A stretch of DNA of 64,000 nucleotides from Chlorella sorokiniana. Taxonomy: Eukaryota > Chlorophyta > Trebouxiophyceae > Chlorellales > Chlorellaceae. Location of the stretch: the NCBI GenBank assembly GCA_025917655.1, contig CP084615.1, positions 1,178,001-1,242,000 of the forward strand, given 5' to 3'. The notes beneath the pieces were generated by a model. The model saw nothing but the letters and a program-made list of their open reading frames with translations, was not told the DNA's origin and searched no databases. Of the stretch, positions 21,377-33,792 are shown piece after piece. Position 1 is the stretch's first letter. Each line of letters starts with the position of its first letter. Made by a program: the position numbers and the translations under genes.

Positions 21377-23313
21377 ATGCCGAGCTGGGCATCGCCCAGC
21401 TCGCAAGCAACTTGCCCGCCCAGGCGCTCAGTTCGTTCACAACCTGTCCGGGCACAGCCTGTGGCGGGCCAGGGCAAAGTGTACATCGACCCCGTGGAAA
21501 AGGAGGCGGCCGCCTTTGCACCCGCCACGGTCGCCAACTTGGGACCGGGTTTTGACTGGATGGGCTGTGCTGTGGAGGTGAGGCAGGGCAGAGCCATGCA
21601 CAGACTCTAGCAAACAAGCGTGGGAACATTTGGGCACGGTATGCAGCCTTCCCTGCAGCCACCCGCCTCTGCCTGCCCCGCACCTCCACCCAGGGCGATG
21701 GCGACGTTGTGACCGCCCGCGTGCTGCCCGACAAACCTGGGGAAGTCGTGATTGAGGCGATAGAGGGTGACGGCGGCCGGCTGTCGCTGGAGGCGCCCAA
21801 GAACTGCGTGGGTGCGCGACGCTGCCGGGCCCGACCCCATGCTCGCCAGCCATCTGCACGCGGTCCTGCTGCTTGAAAGGCAGGAGCAACCGCTCGCTGC
21901 AAGGGTGCTGTCCTCCATCTCCGGTGTCGTCGCGGCCCCCTGTCCCGCTGCAGGCATTGCTGCGATAGAGACGCTCAAGCTGCTGGGCGCAACCCCATCG
22001 TGCGGCGTGGGCCTCAAGCTGCACAAGGGCCTGCCCCTGGGCTCTGGCATGGGCAGCAGCGCGGCATCGGCGGCGGCCGCCGCCTGGGCCGTCAACTCGC
22101 TGTTTGGCTGCCCGCTGCCCAAGGACCGCCTGATCTATGCGGGACTGGCCAGCGAGGCAGCGGTCAGCGGCTACCACGCCGACAACATCGCCCCCGCCAT
22201 CATGGGAGGCTTCATCCTCGTCAGGTGCGTGCACGCCTGGTGGGGCCGGGGGTGTCAGGTCGGCAACAGGGTGTGGCATGGGGGCGGAAGTAGGAGGGCC
22301 GCTTCACCCATCGGTTGTGTGCCAAGCCGCGGTGCACACGGTGCGGCCCCACCCGTCATGCCTGGCCCACATGCTTGTGTAGCGTGCGCTTCCCCTCACC
22401 CCAGCCCCCGTCCTTACAACATCCACCGCCCCCAACGCCCACCCCCTTCCAGGAGCTGCGACCCGCTTGACCTGCAGCGCCTGCCCTTTGCCGGCGACCT
22501 CTGGTTTGTGCTGGTCAACCCGCGGTTTGAGGCTCCCACCGCGGAAATGCGGGCGGTGCTGCCCAAGGAGATACCCATGAAACAGGTGAGGGCCAGGGCG
22601 GGCCGTGGGGCAGATGCGGCTGCCGAGCCTCCTTGAACCGCGTCGGCTGGCCCCTGTCGCATACGCAGCGTGTGCCACGCACGCATGCATGCACGCATGG
22701 ACGGGAACACCCATCCCGCGCGGCCATCCCCACAACCCAACTCCCGCCGCGCCCCTGGATTCCCCGACACCCAACCACGCTCTGCGCCGCTGCCCCAGGT
22801 CATCAACAACTGCGCCATGGGCGGTTCTCTGGTTGCCGGCATCCTGACGGGCGACGCGTCGCTCATCGGCAAGGCCCTCGACTCCGACGCCATCGTGGAG
22901 CCGGTGCGGGGCCCCCTCATCCCCGGCTTCCAGGCGGTGAAGGAGGCGGCGCTGGCGGCAGGCGCGTGCGGCAGGCATGCGTGCAGGGGTGGCAAGTGTT
23001 GCAGGGTGGGCAGCCTGCATGGCCGGTGCTGTTGGCCCTGACAGCCCGTGCGGCGTGCTGGCCGCAGGCTATGTGCGGCTTTGTGTGTGTCCCTGCTCCA
23101 CCCGCCCTGCCTGCCCTCTTGTGCCCCCCCCGCAGGTGCGTATGGCTGCACCATCAGCGGCGCGGGCCCCACCGCCGTGGCCATCGTGTCTGACGCGGAG
23201 GCTGGGGAGCGGGTGAAGGAGGCCATGGTGGCCGCCTTCAGGGCCGCGGGGGGCTGGAGGTCAACTCCGCCAAGGTGGTGCGACTGGACAACGATGGGGC
23301 CAAGCGGGTGTGA
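21377..23313 (+). CDS. HSK: Homoserine kinase (GHMP family), plastidial
   Basis: Phosphorylates homoserine to O-phosphohomoserine, the branch point to threonine and methionine in plastids. Exons: 21377-21577, 21694-21811, 21954-22224, 22453-22585, 22799-22961 and 23136-23313, about 354 residues. The ATG at 21377 opens a Ser/Arg-rich transit peptide in frame with the enzyme. GHMP motifs: ATVANLGPGFDWMG, the ATP loop LPLGSGMGSSAAS and the C-terminal GCTISGAGPTAVAIVSD. Further family blocks: AVSGYHADNIAPAIMGGF and VINNCAMGG. The intron at 22962-23135 begins GCAG|GCGCGT, a GC-AG intron needed to join AALAAG to AYGCTIS. Near 23252 a six-G run is one short; adding a G gives GGLEVNSAKVVRLDNDG and the stop at 23311. 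Threonine synthase, the next enzyme, lies about 13 kb downstream. Confidence 0.95.
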
Positions 23314-23524
23314 GGGGGAGGGCCCGTCGCGGACCGCCCGCATGGCCCCAAGCCCAGCGAGCAGCTCTTTCCTGCACTGCCATCCACCAGTTTTCTTTCA
23401 ACCCTGCTCCCTCGCTGCACTTTTATGCTCCTCCCTTCCGCTCTGCTATCCCTCCTTATGGTATCACGTTCTGGCCTTTCCGCGCTTGAGCGCTGTGAAC
23501 AAACTTACACTCGCTGAAACAGCG

Positions 23525-25443
23525 TCAGGGCACGTCCGGTGGCCTGCCAGGATGGCTGTGCTGCTGATGGCTGTGATGCAGCCCGGCATCCATCTCAGCC
23601 GCACCATGCTCCCCTTGCTGCTGTGCCTGCCCTGCCTGCTGTGGTGTCGACAGCCCAGCGGGCCAGCTGCTGCGGGCTGCGGGCAGGTTGGCTTGGCCGG
23701 CCCCTTGCTCCGCGTCAACCTCCTCCAGCGCACGCCGCTCGCTGCTGGCAGCGACGCCGGATGCCGTCGCTTTGCTCTGCCGTGCTTGGGCGGCCTGCTG
23801 CTTCTCCCGCCGCGAGGAGGACCAGGAGACGAGGCAGGTTGACGCGAGCACCAGGCTGCCGCCCACGTATGTCCACGCCCCGGCGGCGACACAAGGCCCA
23901 GCAGCCAGCCCAGCAGGCTGCCTGCGAGTCAGGAGCGGGCCCACACGGTGGGGCACAGGCCGGGCGTGCTTGCGGCGGCAAAGGCGGGCCGTCCCACTGC
24001 TGCTGTGCCCCGGCCCGACCACCCACCGATGAGGGGCTCCATGTTGCAGGCCAGCGAGATGACCAGCGGGTCCAGGTAGGCCAGCACGGTGTTGAAGCCT
24101 GGTGGGGGTGGTGGGGAGTGTATGTGTGCGTGTGTGTTTGTGTGTGTGTGGGGGGGGCATGCGGGTACGTGAGGCACAGCCAGGGCCTGCCTGTTGCGCA
24201 GGACAGCGGCCAGCAGTGTGCCGCCAGCCAGGCCCAGGCAGCGAGCTGGGAGCAGCCGCGCCTGTGTGCCCCACAATGCCGGGGCCCAGGGCCAGGTAGA
24301 GCACGTAGGGAAGGTAGTGCAGGGAGGCGGCCCAGCCAAACACGCCGCCGCGGCCGGCAGCCGCCAGGCTGGAGCCCTCAAACGCCAGGCTGCCCAGCGT
24401 GAGCAGCAGCGCGGCCAGCGCGGTGACGCTGCAGGCAGCAGGGCTGGGCTGCTCACGCCCCATGCAATGTTGACTTTCCAACCCACTGGAGCGCCCGAGG
24501 CTGGGCAGCGGCGCAATCAGAGCGCCGCTGGTACTGCCAGCCACGGCGCCACGCGGTGCCCCCGCCCCCGCCTCACATGAAGGCGTAGACAAAGGTGGGC
24601 ATCCAGGTGCGCAGGCGTTTGCCCACCAGCAGGTATCCCACGAAGCAGAGGGAGGCGGCCAGGGCTGACAGGTCGCCACTGACCGTCACCTGCGTCAGAA
24701 GAGGCTCAAAACCGTCGACGCGGGCAGAGCACGCAGGCCACGCAGTCAGCCAAGCGGGTGTGCAGCCTACGCTCCCACCTCTTTGTCGGTGTGTGCTGCT
24801 GCTGTGGCCAGCAGCACCGCGCCCAGCAGGCCCAGCGCCGTGCCCGTCAGCTCGCCGCGCGAGATGGGCTGGCGCAGCAGCCAGGCGCCGCCCGCCAGGA
24901 AGAGCGGGGCGGAGGAGACGAAGAGCAGCGAGTGGGTGAGGCTGGTGGTCTCCACCGCCAGCACCCACAGCCCAAAGTGGAAGCAGAGGCAGGTGCCGCT
25001 GGCCACCAGCAGGCCTGCTGCCGCCAGCATGCGGCGCCGGTCGGCGGGGGCATGTGCCGCAGCTGCACCGCCGCCCCACCGCCCAGCAGCACCGACGTGA
25101 GCTGCAGCCGCCACGCTGCCAGGGTGATGGGAGGCACCTCCGCAACCATTGCGAACGTCACGGCAGCGCTTGACACCGCAAACACCTGGCAGCAAGCAGC
25201 AGAGGGGCGCAGGGGTGTGCACATGCTCGGGTTGGAGGGCTCCCTGGCGGCGGGCACCTGCACTACGCAGTCCCTGCAGAGAAGGTCGCCAGCAACGCTT
25301 ACTGCTGCAGCCAGCAGCCCCCATGCCCAAAGTGGAGTGGAGGGTTTCAAGTCCAGCACCACTTCCTGCTCCAGGGAAGCGCCGGGGCTCTGTCCCGAGG
25401 GCTGCAGCAACCGCTCATTCTCTTGGGACCCCTGCACCTGCAT
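23525..25443 (-). CDS. EamA-type (drug/metabolite transporter superfamily) membrane protein
   Basis: Predicted 10-helix transporter of the DMT/EamA superfamily, substrate unknown. Exons: 25443-25303, 25185-24779, 24689-24577, 24428-24262, 24098-24027 and 23921-23525, about 432 residues. The N-terminal cytosolic stretch has a dileucine-like NERLLQP. Membrane segments include VFAVSSAAVTFAMVAEVPP, AAGLLVASGTCLCFHFGLWV, TALGLLGAVLLATAAA, SLCFVGYLLVGKRLRTW and GFNTVLAYLDPLVISLACNM, followed by a Gln/Ser/His-rich tail. The second EamA repeat ends with the usual ACNMEPLIGG-type block. Two one-base shortfalls occur at C/G runs (near 25050 and 23877). The intron at 24261-24099 begins ACAG|GCGCGG, another GC-AG intron. 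It shares a divergent promoter region with the CD36-type gene. Confidence 0.78.
24121..24157. repeat. (GT)n microsatellite in a transporter intron
   Basis: Interrupted GT repeat ending in seven G. Read on the transcribed (minus) strand it is CA/C-rich and lies near the 3' end of the intron at 24261-24099. Confidence 0.9.
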
Positions 25444-25803
25444 ACATCAATATGTTGAACGCAATTGAGTGATCAACACTCACAGAGGGTTCACAAAAAT
25501 GAGACCCGTGCCGCGTGCTGCGCAGTCGAGCGTTTACCGCGGCAGGACGCTCTCGCGGGTTCCCCGTATCGGCGATGAGTAAAATTCGTCGGAGCTGACA
25601 GTGCGAATTTGATAAGGATCGAGTTGCTGAAGACAAGGGCCGGGGCAGTGGACCGGCGAGGCCCTCCCAGGAGGGGTGCAAAGGTCTGCTATACCGTAAA
25701 TTGAAAGAACCGGGCACAAACTCGTCCTTATGGCGCCGCGAATGCCGCCCTTTGGGCTCACTGTCCGTCCAAAGTGTTCGCAGACGGAGCCTAGTTGGCT
25801 GCA
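25444..25803. other. Divergent promoter region (transporter / CD36-like)
   Basis: 360 bases between two divergent start codons, AT-richer than the flanks. It probably contains both transcription starts. No gene seen. Confidence 0.5.
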
Positions 25804-28800
25804 ATGGAGGAGGGCGGTATGCAAGGTTCCCTGCGACAGCAGCCTGACCTGGACTGGCCTGCGGAAGAGGGCGGCATCAGCGCAGACGCCGCACCGACCG
25901 CCAGCGGCAAGTGGGGTGCTCGGTGGTCGCGCTGCCGCAGCAAGCTGCGCCGCATCAAGACGGCGGTGCGGCCCTATGTCATCGACTCTGAGGAGGAGGA
26001 GGTGGGAAACGGGGAGCCCATGAATGGCGGCATCAACCCCCTCGTCACGTAAGCTGCTGAAGCCTGGGGGGTGCTGGTTCATTGAACCCTGTGCCGCTCC
26101 GACGTCAGCTGGCCTGGCATCCCTGCAGCACATGCTGCAGCAGCACCCGCGCATGCTAGTTTGACTGCTCTGACGTTGCAGCACGCCCACCCTCGTCCCT
26201 CGTCCCCTCAGGAGTTACGTGCTGCCGGGTGACTGGCGCAACCGCAAGCGGTACGTGCTGACCGTGGCGGTGGTGATGGCGGGGTGCATGTGGTGGATGG
26301 GGCCCATGATTGGCGTCTTTGTGGTGGACCCCATGATCCAGCTCACCATGTCCAACATGCAGGTGGGGGTGGGGTTTAGGGTTTGACCTGGGGGTGGGCG
26401 GGGGAGGGGGCTGCAGCTGGAGGGCCGTCCATGCTTTGTGCTTCTGCCGACTGTATTCCCGTGCTGCCATGGCGCCTTTCAGCCTCACTGGAACTGGATG
26501 CACCGACATCCCCCAAAATCACCTTGCGCCAGTTGCATGCGCGCTTGCACCCCCTCCCCCAGGTCATCACCCCCACAACCGACTGCTTCGACCACCGCCT
26601 CGACAGCCAGGTGTGCGAGGATGCTGGCGTGAAGGCCTCCTACTACTTTTACAACATCACCAACCACGAGGAGGTGGGCGCAGGGGCGTGGCATGTACGC
26701 GCCTGCCGATGCTGACCATGCATGCGTAGGACATCGAGTGGGCAGCTGGGAAGGGCCACAGATTGGGCCGCAGCCGTGCCACCCTGCAGTCCACTGATGT
26801 GCTGCGCTGGCTCAGTTTCCCGAGCTGTGCGAGGCCCCTGCATCTTGCCCTTCCCTCCCATACCCTGCAGTGGCTGGCGGGCGCAGCGCCCCCGCAGTAC
26901 GCCGAGGTGGGCCCCTACACCTTCAAGTCGTCCGAGGTGCGGTACAACCTGCGGTACGATGCGCAGTGGAACCAGGTGAGGGCGGGGATGTGGGGCCGGG
27001 TGCAAGGCTGGAGTCAGCTGCTCGCCTCCAGCAAGATAGGGAGCAAACTGGAGCGACACGCAAGCGCCTCCTCACCAACAGCGCGCCTGCGGCTCGACAC
27101 CGCTGCGTGCCCCGTGTGCCTGCCCACCCGCAGGTACAATACACGTACCACACCTTTGAAACATTCGAGCCCCAGCTGTCCTGCCCCACCTGCACCCTGG
27201 ACGACCAGCTGGTGGTGATCAACCGCGGCTACCAGCAGTTTTACGCCGCCATGCGGCGCATGTCCGCCGCGCTGGCCGCCTCGGCCGACGAGCTGGCGCT
27301 GCCCGAGGACCAGGTGGGTGGGGGATGTGTGGGGGGGGTTGATACGGGGGGCTGGTTGACAGCCGGCACCTGGCGGGGTGGGGCCAGGCTGAGGCTTGGC
27401 GCCGGCTGCGCTCCATCCACTCACCGGCCAGTGGTGGCGTGCGGCGGCCCTTCATGCATGAAAACCTAGCACCTCGCTCCTCGCCCCCACCAGGTCAAGG
27501 TCATCCTCATGCCCCTCACCCTGATGGACGTGTTTGGGCGGCTGATCGGCGCGGCAACCACCCTGGGCTCCGCCGACCCGCCGGCCGACGCGCTGGCGCA
27601 GTGGGCGCGCTGCGGCCTGATGCGCACGCTGAGCGGCGACACCCAGTTCTTCCTGCCCACAGACCCGGGCGACGCGGCGGGCATCCCCTACGCCCCGAGC
27701 TCTGCCACTTCATCTCGACCACGCTGCAGGCAGCCGCGTCTCTGCCCGACCCCGTGCCCCCACCGACTTTGCGGGCCTGGGGTACGAGCTGGACCTCGCT
27801 GCGGCGGGGGCCTGGGTGGCCGCCGCCATCGGCGCCTCCTCGCCCGAGTGAGTGGCGGCGCCCCAGAGCAGGGTCCTGGAATGAGAGAGGGGGGCAATCG
27901 TGCCTGCGCTTGCCGCCACTGCGCTCTGCACCCCTCCCAGCAACGGTGGCTTGCACGGTGGCGGCACAACCGCCTTTCCCCCTCTCCCCGCCCCCTGCAG
28001 CGGCCCAGACCCCGCGGCCCAGGCCTTTGTGGCCCGCTTCCTGCTGCTCACCCGCGACACCCACCTGGCCTACCTGGCGACAGCAGACCCCGCGCTGGCG
28101 GCGTCGCTGGGCCCCATCACCGCCAACCAGTGGCTCATGCTGCAGGGCTACCTGGGCAGCCTGCTGGGCACCTACTCCTCCAACACCTTCTCCCTCTTCA
28201 TGGCCTTTAGCGGCGCGCAGATCATTGCGGCGGAGGTGCAGGTGGGCGGGCAGCGAGGCAGCCAGGCTCAGGGGGTGGATGTTGTTGTTGTGTTGGTGTT
28301 TCAAGGGTGGGCGGGATACAGTGCATGTGACTGGGGAGGCGGAGGTGTGTGTCTGTGTTCATGCGCTGCGTGCCACATCGCTCGTTGAGCCTTCAGCTCC
28401 CACCCCAAACCCGGCCACATGCGCACCCCCTTTGACGCAGCGAGTGGCGTCGCGGTGGACCGCCATGGCGGCCCCCACCCCGAGCAGGCCTTTGTGTACA
28501 CGCTGCTGCCGCTGGCGGTGCACACCATGCTGGACGCGGTGACCACCGTCGCCATGCTGCCACAGGTGGAGGCAGGCATCCGGGCAGACCCCGGCATGGC
28601 GGGGTACCCGGCGGACCAGCCGCTGCCTGCAGGGCTGCAGGCGGTGGCGGTGGCCACCGCCGGCCAGCTGGCGGTGCAGCAGTGGGCGACGTGCGGCGTG
28701 CTGGTGGGTTGCTGGCCCGCGGGAGGGTCGATTGCGCACGCTAGGCAACGCTGCCGCCGTTTCCTGCAGACTGCGGGGCTAGTCTTGTGCGTGCCGCTTG

Positions 28801-31800
28801 TGTGGCCTGCTCCCCTGACCCTGCACGCTCCCCTCCCCCGCCCCTCGACAACGCAGGGCGGCGCCGCGCTGCCCGTGGGCCCTGGCGGCTTCCCCACCGC
28901 CCCCGAGCTCTGTGCCTTCATCACCGCCAACGCCGACTCCTTGGGCTTCAGCTTTGCCGTCACCCCGGCCATGTTTGGGGACCTGGGGCTGGCTGTGGCC
29001 ACCCCCGTCGCCACCGCCTTCCTGGAGGCTGTGGCGGGGGCCTCCACCGCGACGTGAGGCAGGGGGCTGCAGGGGCGCGCGTGGGCGCACGAATGAGGGT
29101 GGATCACAGCAGCTCGACCCGCCGTTCTGTAACGCCGGCTGACGGTCCAGAGCCTGCTGGCAGCGCGTGCAGACACGGCCGTCTTCCCAGCGTTGCCCCA
29201 CGCCCCCCGTGCGCCCCCGCACCCTCTTCTGCAGGTCGAGCGACCCCTTTGCCCAGTCAGTGATCCAGACCTTCATCCTGGCCCCGACAGGGCCACCGCC
29301 CTGGGCTGGCTGGCGGCGCAGGGGGACTCGGCGGCGCGGGCCGCCGCCATGGCCCCGCTCACCGACCTGCAGTTCCGCGCCCTGCAGCTCTACCTCATCA
29401 ACCTGCTGCCCACCTGGGGCAAGCTGGTGTACGCCACCTGGCTGCACCAGGGGCAGGCGGGGCCCGGCGCGGCGGGCATCGTGGTCAGCCGACCCGTGCG
29501 CCAGCTGCTGTACGGTGAGGCCTGTGGGGTGGACGGCAGCGGCAGCCAGGTTTTCAGGGGGACCCCTGGGCGAAGGTGCAGGCCTTGAGGCCATGCACAG
29601 GTGGTGCAGAGCTGAAGAGGGGCCGCATAAATGTGGCATAGTATGTTCCATTTCCCCCAACCCCCCCACCCCCTTTCACACGCACTCCAGGCTACGAGGA
29701 CCCCGTCCTGCTTGCCTCCGCCCAGATGACCTCCCCCACCACCTACCAGCTGGCCCCTACATGTACACTGTCTTCGCCGCCCTCTCCTTCCCCTCCCAGG
29801 ACTGGCCCCTGCAGTACTTTTCCAACGGTGGGCGGTGCCACGCCGCTGCCTGTGCCGACAGCGCCGCCGCTGCCATGGCTGTGCTGGAGGGCCGCCGCAG
29901 CGCTGTGTGCTGTGCACATGGGCAGTCAGCAGCGCCCTGCCCACCCCTCCTGTCCCTCTCAGATCGTTTGGTCCCACTCTGCCCCCCACACCACCCCCAC
30001 CCACCCCCACCCCACCCCATCGCAGTCACCGGCTCTCCCTACACCTACGACATGCTGTCCTACAAGGACACCGACGTGGGGGCCTTCCACCCCCTGGTGC
30101 AGCAGAAGCTGCTGCTCACCGGCAAAGCCAACGGCGACTGGCCGCAGACGGTGGGCCTGGCGGGGGAAGGGGAGGGGGTAGCCGGACGGCTCAGCGAGGG
30201 CGCCCGCGCTGTTCGCGCCAGCGGTCACCCTTCCTGCCTTGCTTGTGTGTTGTCCCGCCATGACCCCCTCCCCCACATCCCCCCCCGCCAGGCCCGCATG
30301 TACCGCGGCGTACCGTATGCCACCAAGGCGCGCGGCGTGCTGAATGTGACGGGCATCAACGAGGGCATCGTGCAGGGCTCCAACTTCAAGCCCGGGGCGA
30401 GCCGGTGCAGTACGAGTCCTCCATCTCCCGTGCCGTCAAGACAACCTCAACCGGCAAGCAGAACAGAGGGGGCCCGGGGGCCGGGCGGGCAGCTGTTGTA
30501 TGCTTGGGCAGGACGCCGCTGTTTGTATGCTTGGGCAGGACGCCGCTGTTCGGTTGCGTTGGAGTGAGCTGCTGTACCCCCACCCAACCACCCACATACA
30601 CACTCCCGCTTGCCCGGCTCCACCCATGTGCAGGCAGCCACGTGAAGGTGCGCAAGGTGAAGGCCTACCAGCTGACCTTGCACCCTGACTCGGGCGCCGC
30701 CTGCAACGAGACGCGCTTCGAGCTCTGGAAGAACGAGACCGGCTTTGACGAGGGGAACTTCCAGGGTGCGGTCGCTTTCACCGCAATAGGGCAACCCCGC
30801 CTGGACGCATGCAGGCGCTGGGGGGGGCACCTGCACAGCTAGGCGGGGCCTTGCCTGCCACACTCATCCACAGCGTTCTGGGGCAACTACTCAGCTTGTG
30901 CGTCGCCCAGCAGACAACCTTGGCAGCCTGGCCAGGTTGTGCTGTGAAGCCGACCTGTCTGTGTCCCTTGCCCTGGGCTGCAGCCGCCATGGCCGCCCTT
31001 TCCTCTCTCAAGGCCAGCAACCCCGCTGCGTACTGGTCCACCATCCAGGACGATGAGGGTGAGCAGGGGTGGTGGGCAGATGACTGCTGGCTCTCCGCGC
31101 GGTGGCTCGCCGGGCAGACATGCACTGGCCAGCCGGCTGCTTGCGTTTGAGCAGTCGTGTGAAGCCAGCACCCCGGACCCCCTGTTCCCCCCTGCAGCCC
31201 TGACCACCTTCCTGTCCAACACCGACCTCGGGCCCCTGGACCCCTTCTTCGGCCCAGACCAGGGCGCCTGGCTGGCGCGCTGCGTCAACCCAGAGCCGGC
31301 GGCTTACGCCTGGGATGTGTCGGGTGGGTTGGTGTGTGTGTGTGGGGGCGGCGCTTAGTATACATGGAGGGGGCGCAAGCTTGGCGGGTCTGATGCATCT
31401 GCGCACGCTGGGCCTGCTGGGGCCCGACCACCTCCTCCTGCCTGCCTGCCTGCTGAAGCCCCCCCCCCCCCCGCACAGACACCTACACCTGCCCCACTCT
31501 GATCACCCTGCCCCGCTTCTACAAGAGCGACGCTGATGTGGTGGCCGCCACCGGTGGGCAGCCAGCCTGCCCTGCCACCGCTGCTCGGCGCCCGGTGCTG
31601 CCCCCTCACCGCTGGCCCTCAGTCAGTTGGCCTGCATCATCGGCCCTTCGCGCGGTGGACCTTCATCACGCGTGCCCTCCCTCCCTCACCCCCCGCCCCT
31701 GGGCAGGCCACACCGACTGGAACGCCTCCCACGCCGCCCACGGCTGGTACTTCTCGGTGGAGCCCAACACCGGCATGTCCATCCACGGCCACAAGGGCTT

Positions 31801-33492
31801 CCAGTTCAGCCAGGCCGTCACCCGCACCGACGTCGCCTACCCCGACCTCTGGGTGGCGCCCGGCTCACGCGACACACGGCTGGGCCGCGGCCTGGCCATG
31901 GACGACGACTTTGTGCTGGGTGGGTGGGTGTGTGTTGGGGTGGGGGCTTGTTATATGTGTGGATGTGGTGGAGGGGGCTTGTGGTCTGCTGCGTGGGGAG
32001 GTGGTGTGTGTGTACGTGCAGAGGGGGACGACGGGGTGTGTGGGTGTGTGGGTGTGGAGCGGCGGGGTGGGGCGGGGTGGGGCTTGCTGTCCGTGTGGGA
32101 AGGAGGTGGTGTGTGTGCGTGCGGAGGGGGACGACGGTGTGTGTGTGTGTGAGAGTGTGTTTTTTGGGGGATGTGGTGGTGGTGGTGGTGTGTGGGGGGG
32201 GCATGACATGGGAGTGCTGGGAAACAGTGGCCAAAGCTGGGCCGCGTGGCAGGAGCTTGGTGGTAGATGGCGGTGCGGGGATTCATTGCGGGCACCGCAG
32301 GCTGCCCTCGCCTCTGCCAATCCTGGAGCATCACCCCCTGCCCCCTGCAGTGCCCTTCAACACGGTGCTGCTGTACTGGGAGCCCACCAAGACGACGGCG
32401 GCGGCGCTGCGCGGGGTGGCGGTGGCCAAGGAGGCGCTGTACTGGGCGCTGGTGGTGGGGCTGCCGGTGCTGGGCTGGCTCATCCTCTTCCCCACGCTCA
32501 TCTACCTCAAGTTCTCCAAGTGAGGGGGCGGGCGCTGCAGGGCAGGCAGCCACGTGTGGAGTGGAGCCCACTGCTGGCAGGGGGAGACACCCAGGCGGGC
32601 TGACCTGGCACCACAGCCTTCGGCTGTGCAGGCAAACAGTCCCCTCCACAAATACACGCGGCGCGTCTGCGCCAGCCACCCGCCATCCCACATGTGCATT
32701 TTACCAAGCGTGCCGCGCATGGCGCAGGTATGCCAAGCTGCGGGCCAAGGAGCTGAAGAAGGTGCAGGCCAGCACCGCCCGCAAGGCCCGCCTGGGCAAG
32801 CGAGAGGTGGCCATGGCGGACGCGCTGCACAGGGTGGGCTGGGGGTGGGGGGCTGTGGGTGGGCGGGGGCGGTTGAGGGGGAGAAGCGCGGGAGGGGCGG
32901 GGGGCCTGCATGCAAGGCTTGCATGGGGCCAACGCATGTGCCCAGTGATTGTGGGCAACCTGCTGCACGACCGACTGGTTGCATCATCCACAACTCGATT
33001 CTGACCTCTGCTGAGCTTGGCCGCCCGTGTCCTCTCAATCCCTGCAGCTGGCCAACGGCAGCCAGTCGGTGCTGGTGCCCTCCGAGCGCGGCTCGGATTC
33101 ATCGGACGACGACAGCGAGGATGGGGAGGGCGAGGGGGAGGGCGCACCCCAGGACCCCGGCTCCAAGCTGGCGGCCAAGCTGCAGCGCGGGCCCAGCAGC
33201 CGCCGCCGCGGCAGCCGCCTCAGCGCCTTCGAGGGCAAGGCCGCGGCCTTCAGCATCGGCACAGCACCCCAGGCCCCGCAGCCTGGGCCGGCTACACCGG
33301 CGAGGGAGACTCGCCTGCCCCCAGGCCGGCGCGCGCGGCCGCCGAGCAGGCCGGCCCCAGCGACAGCGTGGCCGTCACCCTGCTGCCGCCCGGCGAGCTG
33401 CTGTCTGCGGTGCCGGGCAGCTTCCGCCGCTCCACCGGGGCGGCGACCGGCTGCGCATGCGCAAGCGCACCACCTCCACGCAGGAGCCCTGA
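25804..33492 (+). CDS. Very large CD36 / scavenger receptor class B family protein
   Basis: CD36-family proteins are two-helix membrane proteins with a large lumenal or extracellular lipid-binding loop. About 22 exons: 25804-26048, 26212-26362, 26563-26673, 26881-26975, 27134-27313, 27494-27847, 28001-28241, 28441-28703, 28857-29053, 29235-29514, 29691-29827, 30026-30150, 30292-about 30480, 30634-30765, 30874-about 30940, 30983-31058, 31198-31323, 31479-31553, 31707-31919, 32351-32519, 32728-32833 and 33048-33492. The first helix contains YVLTVAVVMAGCMWW. CD36 landmarks: PPQYAEVGPYTFKSSEV, SRPVRQLLYGYEDPVL, ITLPRFYKSDADVVAATG and YFSVEPNTGMSIHGHKGFQF. The second helix contains ALYWALVVGLPVLGWLILF. 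An acidic, Arg-rich cytosolic tail follows. Total is about 1,300 residues against about 470-500 in typical members; the extra length is mid-loop. At least eight one-base C/G-run shortfalls occur. Exons 8, 13 and 15 are the least certain. Confidence 0.8.
30492..30550. repeat. 27-bp tandem duplication in a CD36-like intron
   Basis: Two perfect or near-perfect copies of a 27-base unit containing TGTATGCTTGGGCAGGACGC. The repeat lies between the exon ending near 30480 and the acceptor at 30633. The period is a multiple of three and the intron stays open in one frame, so retention would add residues rather than stop translation. Confidence 0.85.
31920..32200. repeat. GT/G-rich intron tract with a direct repeat
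   Basis: The first two thirds of the intron at 31920-32350 is almost purely G and T on the coding strand. It contains two copies of a unit of about 40 bases (31998-32039 and 32103-32139), each built around GAGGGGGACGACGG. The end of the intron is C-rich. Confidence 0.85.
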
Positions 33493-33792
33493 GGGGCCCG
33501 GCAAGCAAGGCTCACGGGCTGCAACAGGACCCACGCTTCATCCAGACCCGTGCTGCTCTGGTTTGCATTATTTTCCTCACGACACGCCACCACTACCCCA
33601 GGCCTCCCACCCTGCCTTGAGCATCCACTGCAAAGCGAGGCCGTCACAAGCAATGTTGCCTCTTCCGCTGCTCTCAAGCTTGGGGTGGGTCAAGCCACAA
33701 CCATGCAATTGACAACAATGTGCGTCGCATGCTTGTGTGAACATCAAGCGGCACGGGAGGGAGTCGAGCGAGGGCAGCGCAGGAGGGCCGCG
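33493..33792. other. Intergenic between convergent CD36-like and lipoyl synthase genes
   Basis: 3' untranslated regions only. No gene seen. Confidence 0.5.

Noticed and set aside
31920-32350. GT-rich tract as a CRISPR-like or satellite array
   Set aside because: The units are imperfect, only two long copies exist, there are no spacers, and the whole tract lies within one intron of the CD36-like gene.
27494-33492. Programmed ribosomal frameshifting in the CD36-like and other genes
   Set aside because: The slips occur in nearly every gene, always at C/G runs, with no slippery heptamer or shared downstream structure. Lost bases in the assembly explain all of them.
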